Positions 6,105 to 7,811 of a DNA stretch of 7,811 nucleotides are shown one piece after another (positions within the stretch are counted from its first letter, which is position 1; each line of letters starts with the position of its first letter). The stretch spans positions 1-7,811 of the forward strand of contig JAPUHG010000150.1 of assembly GCA_027297845.1 (NCBI GenBank). Direction: 5' to 3'. This DNA is from Gammaproteobacteria bacterium. GTDB taxonomy: Bacteria; Pseudomonadota; Gammaproteobacteria; Steroidobacterales; MnTg04. The position numbers and the translations under genes are program-made. Under the pieces are notes generated by a model that made no database searches, was not told where the DNA came from, and saw only the letters and a program-made list of their open reading frames with translations.

Positions 6105-6132
6105 CCCGGAATCGGCCGGGATTCCGGGTTTT
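6105..6132 (+). terminator. Perfect 9-bp hairpin followed by TTTT, between NtrC site and sigma-54 promoter
   Basis: CCCGGAATC (6105-6113) pairs perfectly with GATTCCGGG (6120-6128) around a 6-nt GGCCGG loop, and TTTT follows at 6129-6132. The form is that of a short-U-tract intrinsic terminator in the plus direction. There is no T tract on the other strand. It could stop plus-strand transcripts starting upstream of the sigma-54 promoter, act as a leader attenuator of an unrecognised upstream promoter, or be a protein-binding dyad. The structure is certain; the function is not. Confidence 0.45.
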
Positions 6133-6146
6133 CCAATGGCGAGAAC

Positions 6147-6162
6147 TGGCATGGAATTCGCA
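6147..6162 (+). promoter_or_regulatory. Putative sigma-54 (RpoN) promoter of glnA
   Basis: TGGCATGGAATTCGCA matches TGGCAC-N5-TTGCA at 9 of 11 specified positions and keeps the invariant GG (6148-6149) and GC (6160-6161) with the required 10 nt between them. Transcription would begin near 6173, giving a leader of about 50 nt before the glnA ATG. The NtrC-type dyads upstream fit the known nitrogen control of glnA in enterics and pseudomonads. Confidence 0.65.
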
Positions 6163-6223
6163 TACGACTAATGAAGATAGATTCCAGCCCCAGCGGGGCA
6201 CAGCCAACCGGGAGCAAAAAGCA

Positions 6224-7633
6224 ATGAAAGCCGCAGACGTTTTGGCAATGATCAAGGATGACGAGATCAGGTTTGTAGATCTGAGATTTACCGACACACG
6301 AGGCAAGGAACAGCACGTTACATTGCCGGCGAACGCGGTTGACGAAGATTTTTTTGAAGATGGAAAAATGTTTGATGGCTCCTCGATCGATGGCTGGAAA
6401 GGAATCAACGAGTCCGACATGATCCTGATGCCGGACGCCGATACCGCGGTCATGGATGTGTTTTGCGAAGACGCGACCATTAATCTGCGCTGCGATGTCG
6501 TGGAACCTAATACCATGCAGGGCTACGAGCGCGATCCGCGGTCGCTGGCCAAACGGGCCGAGGCCTATCTGAAATCGACAGGCATTGCGGACCAGGCATT
6601 TTTTGGCCCGGAGAATGAGTTTTTTGTTTTTGACGATGTGCGCTGGGGCGTGCAGATGTCCGGCACGTTTTACAAGATTGACTCCAGCGAGGCCGGCTGG
6701 AACTCTGAGAAGGCTTATCACGATGGTAATTTCGGCCATCGTCCCGGCATCAAGGGCGGCTACTTCCCGGTACCACCGGTCGATTCCCTGCAGGACCTGC
6801 GCTCGGCCATGTGCCTGGCGATGGAAGACATGGGTGTTGAGACAGAAGTACATCACCACGAGGTCGCAACCGCCGGGCAGTGTGAAATCGGCGTCAAGTA
6901 CGCCACCCTGGTGAAGAAATCGGACGAAGTGCAAATCATGAAATATGCGGTCATGAACGTTGCCCACACCTATGGCAAGACGGCGACCTTCATGCCGAAG
7001 CCGGTGGTCGGCGACAACGGCAATGGCATGCATGTACACATATCTCTGGCCAAGGATGGAACCAACCTGTTCACCGGTGATGGTTATGGCGGCATGTCCG
7101 AAGCCGCGCTTTTCTTTATTGGCGGCATTATCAAGCACGCGCGGGCGCTGAACGCGTTTACCAATCCGTCGACCAACAGTTACAAGCGGCTGGTTCCCGG
7201 ATTTGAAGCACCGGTCAAGCTGGCCTACTCGGCGCGTAATCGCTCCGCATCCATTCGCATACCGTTTGTCAGCAATCCCAAAGGCAGACGCATCGAAATT
7301 CGTTTTCCAGATTCAATGGCGAATCCCTACCTGGCGTTCTCAGCGATGCTGATGGCAGGCCTCGACGGCATTCAAAACAAGATTCATCCAGGCGAGGCGA
7401 TGGACAAGAACCTGTACGATCTGCCACCGGAAGAGGCAGGCAACATCGCAGAGGTTTGCTATTCGCTGGATCAGGCGCTGGAGGCACTGGATCACGATCG
7501 CGAATTCCTGAAGGCCGGCAGCGTGTTTAGCGACGACCTGATCGATGCTTATATCGAACTCAAGACCGATGATGTTACCCAGCTGCGGATGACCACGCAT
7601 CCGGTTGAATTTGAACTCTATTACAGCCTCTAG
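6224..7633 (+). CDS. glnA: Glutamine synthetase, type I (GSI-beta, adenylylatable)
   Basis: A cytoplasmic dodecameric enzyme that condenses glutamate and ammonia to glutamine at the cost of ATP, the main entry of ammonium at low nitrogen. It has 469 residues, the same as E. coli GlnA. The N-terminal beta-grasp domain carries DGSSIDGW (51-58, with the Asp that helps bind ammonium). Metal and substrate ligands are at the family positions: E130 and E132 in FGPENEFF, E213, E221 in GQCEIG, H270 in NGMHVHIS, R322, E328 of the flap, R340, R345, E358 and R360. Tyr398 in KNLYDLPPEE is the adenylylation site (Tyr397 of the mature E. coli enzyme), so GlnE-type control is expected. The ATG at 6224 has GGAG 9 nt upstream; an in-frame ATG at 6080 would translate the NtrC and promoter sites and was refused. 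It diverges from glyQ, is probably driven by the sigma-54/NtrC elements upstream, and ends on TAG followed by a terminator. No missing residue. Confidence 0.98.
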   Translation: MKAADVLAMIKDDEIRFVDLRFTDTRGKEQHVTLPANAVDEDFFEDGKMFDGSSIDGWKGINESDMILMPDADTAVMDVFCEDATINLRCDVVEPNTMQGYERDPRSLAKRAEAYLKSTGIADQAFFGPENEFFVFDDVRWGVQMSGTFYKIDSSEAGWNSEKAYHDGNFGHRPGIKGGYFPVPPVDSLQDLRSAMCLAMEDMGVETEVHHHEVATAGQCEIGVKYATLVKKSDEVQIMKYAVMNVAHTYGKTATFMPKPVVGDNGNGMHVHISLAKDGTNLFTGDGYGGMSEAALFFIGGIIKHARALNAFTNPSTNSYKRLVPGFEAPVKLAYSARNRSASIRIPFVSNPKGRRIEIRFPDSMANPYLAFSAMLMAGLDGIQNKIHPGEAMDKNLYDLPPEEAGNIAEVCYSLDQALEALDHDREFLKAGSVFSDDLIDAYIELKTDDVTQLRMTTHPVEFELYYSL

Positions 7634-7702
7634 CCCGGGCCAGGAGTCCGTGCAAAACTGGGGGAACGTAAAAAAAATAGCTGCTTTATGTTGAATAACT
7701 CG

Positions 7703-7731
7703 AAAAAAGGCGTTCGATGAGCGCCTTTTTT
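7703..7731. terminator. Rho-independent terminator after glnA
   Basis: AAAAAAGGCG (7703-7712) pairs with CGCCTTTTTT (7722-7731) around a 9-nt loop, 70 nt past the glnA stop codon. The A tract on one side and T tract on the other make it potentially functional in both directions. It separates glnA from the next gene, which therefore probably has its own promoter. Confidence 0.9.
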
Positions 7732-7766
7732 AGGTTAGGTTCAGGTTTGCACGCTATGATGGAGTC

Positions 7767-7811
7767 ATGCGCAAACTAGTGTTCTTGTTGTTGCTGTTCT
7801 CTTTACCCGCC
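7767..7811 (+). CDS. Start of an unidentified gene, probable secreted or envelope protein (truncated by window end)
   Basis: Only 15 codons are visible: MRKLVFLLLLFSLPA. Two basic residues followed by a Leu/Phe-rich stretch and an Ala look like a Sec signal peptide or a first membrane helix. Upstream GGAG (7761-7764) is only 2 nt from the ATG, which is too close for a normal ribosome site. The other nearby ATGs (7756, 7759) run into a TAG within eight codons. In several gammaproteobacteria a small DUF4124-type exported protein lies between glnA and ntrB; this is a possible identity from context only, with nothing diagnostic in view. Confidence 0.5.
   Translation, partial: MRKLVFLLLLFSLPA

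Noticed and set aside
6102..6117. Second sigma-54-like element TGGCCC-N5-CGGCC
   Set aside because: GG/GC spacing is right but the flanking bases match poorly and it lies within the 6105-6128 hairpin; 6147-6162 is the better candidate.
6080..6223. 48-codon N-terminal extension of GlnA from ATG 6080
   Set aside because: It would translate the NtrC dyad, hairpin and sigma-54 element. The ATG at 6224 gives the exact 469-residue family length with a proper GGAG.
5975..7138. Long minus-strand open frame running through glnA antisense and continuing into glyQ
   Set aside because: It is the complement of a highly conserved glnA, and its translation looks like no known family. GlyQ homology begins only at the ATG at 5974. 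Openness reflects GC-rich codon bias, not a gene or fusion.
1..7633. Genome-wide reassignment of TAG or TGA
   Set aside because: gyrB, gmhB and glnA end on TAG, and glyS and glyQ on TGA, at the C-terminal positions normal for their families, so both still work as stops here.

Overview
The window reads as chromosomal housekeeping DNA from a gammaproteobacterium. GyrB carries the long proteobacterial-type C-terminal half, the glycyl-tRNA synthetase is the two-subunit bacterial form, GmhB implies a heptose-containing lipopolysaccharide, and glutamine synthetase is the 469-residue, adenylylatable GSI-beta type. The order gyrB, acyltransferase, gmhB, glyS, glyQ matches, from memory, the origin-proximal region of Pseudomonas and relatives (gyrB, then an LPA acyltransferase, a GmhB-like phosphatase, glyS and glyQ). 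The window is therefore probably close to oriC. The species cannot be fixed from the sequence.

Layout. The 3' 60% of gyrB (1-1451, +) enters from the left and converges on a tightly packed minus-strand cluster read glyQ > glyS > gmhB > plsC-like (5974 down to 1680). Junctions in the cluster are an 8-nt overlap, a 3-nt gap and a 1-nt gap, so it is almost certainly one operon. Between the convergent gyrB and plsC-like ends lies a 174-bp segment bounded by 22-nt inverted repeats (21/22 matching). glnA (6224-7633, +) diverges from glyQ and ends in a clear rho-independent terminator. The first 15 codons of a further plus-strand gene, with a signal-peptide-like start, close the window.

Main anomaly. 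glyQ, the alpha subunit gene of an essential enzyme, has two in-frame nonsense codons. A TAG stands where relatives have a conserved Glu (codon 145), and a TGA stands where relatives have a conserved Cys (codon 160). The sequence before, between and after them is fully GlyQ-like with no frame change. Both can be explained as single G:C to T:A transversions 47 bp apart. Sequencing or library damage, or a very recent lesion, is the sober explanation. Stop-codon suppression or recoding is the exciting but less likely one, because other genes in the window end on TAG and TGA.

Regulation. The 249-bp glyQ/glnA divergent region looks like a nitrogen-control region. It has a near-perfect NtrC dyad (6081-6097), a degenerate second dyad (6030-6046) and a sigma-54 type -24/-12 element (6147-6162) ahead of glnA. 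A sigma-70-like promoter for glyQ has its -35 overlapping the weaker NtrC dyad. A strong hairpin followed by TTTT (6105-6132) sits between the NtrC sites and the sigma-54 element. No mobile-element gene, CRISPR array, tRNA or rRNA was seen.
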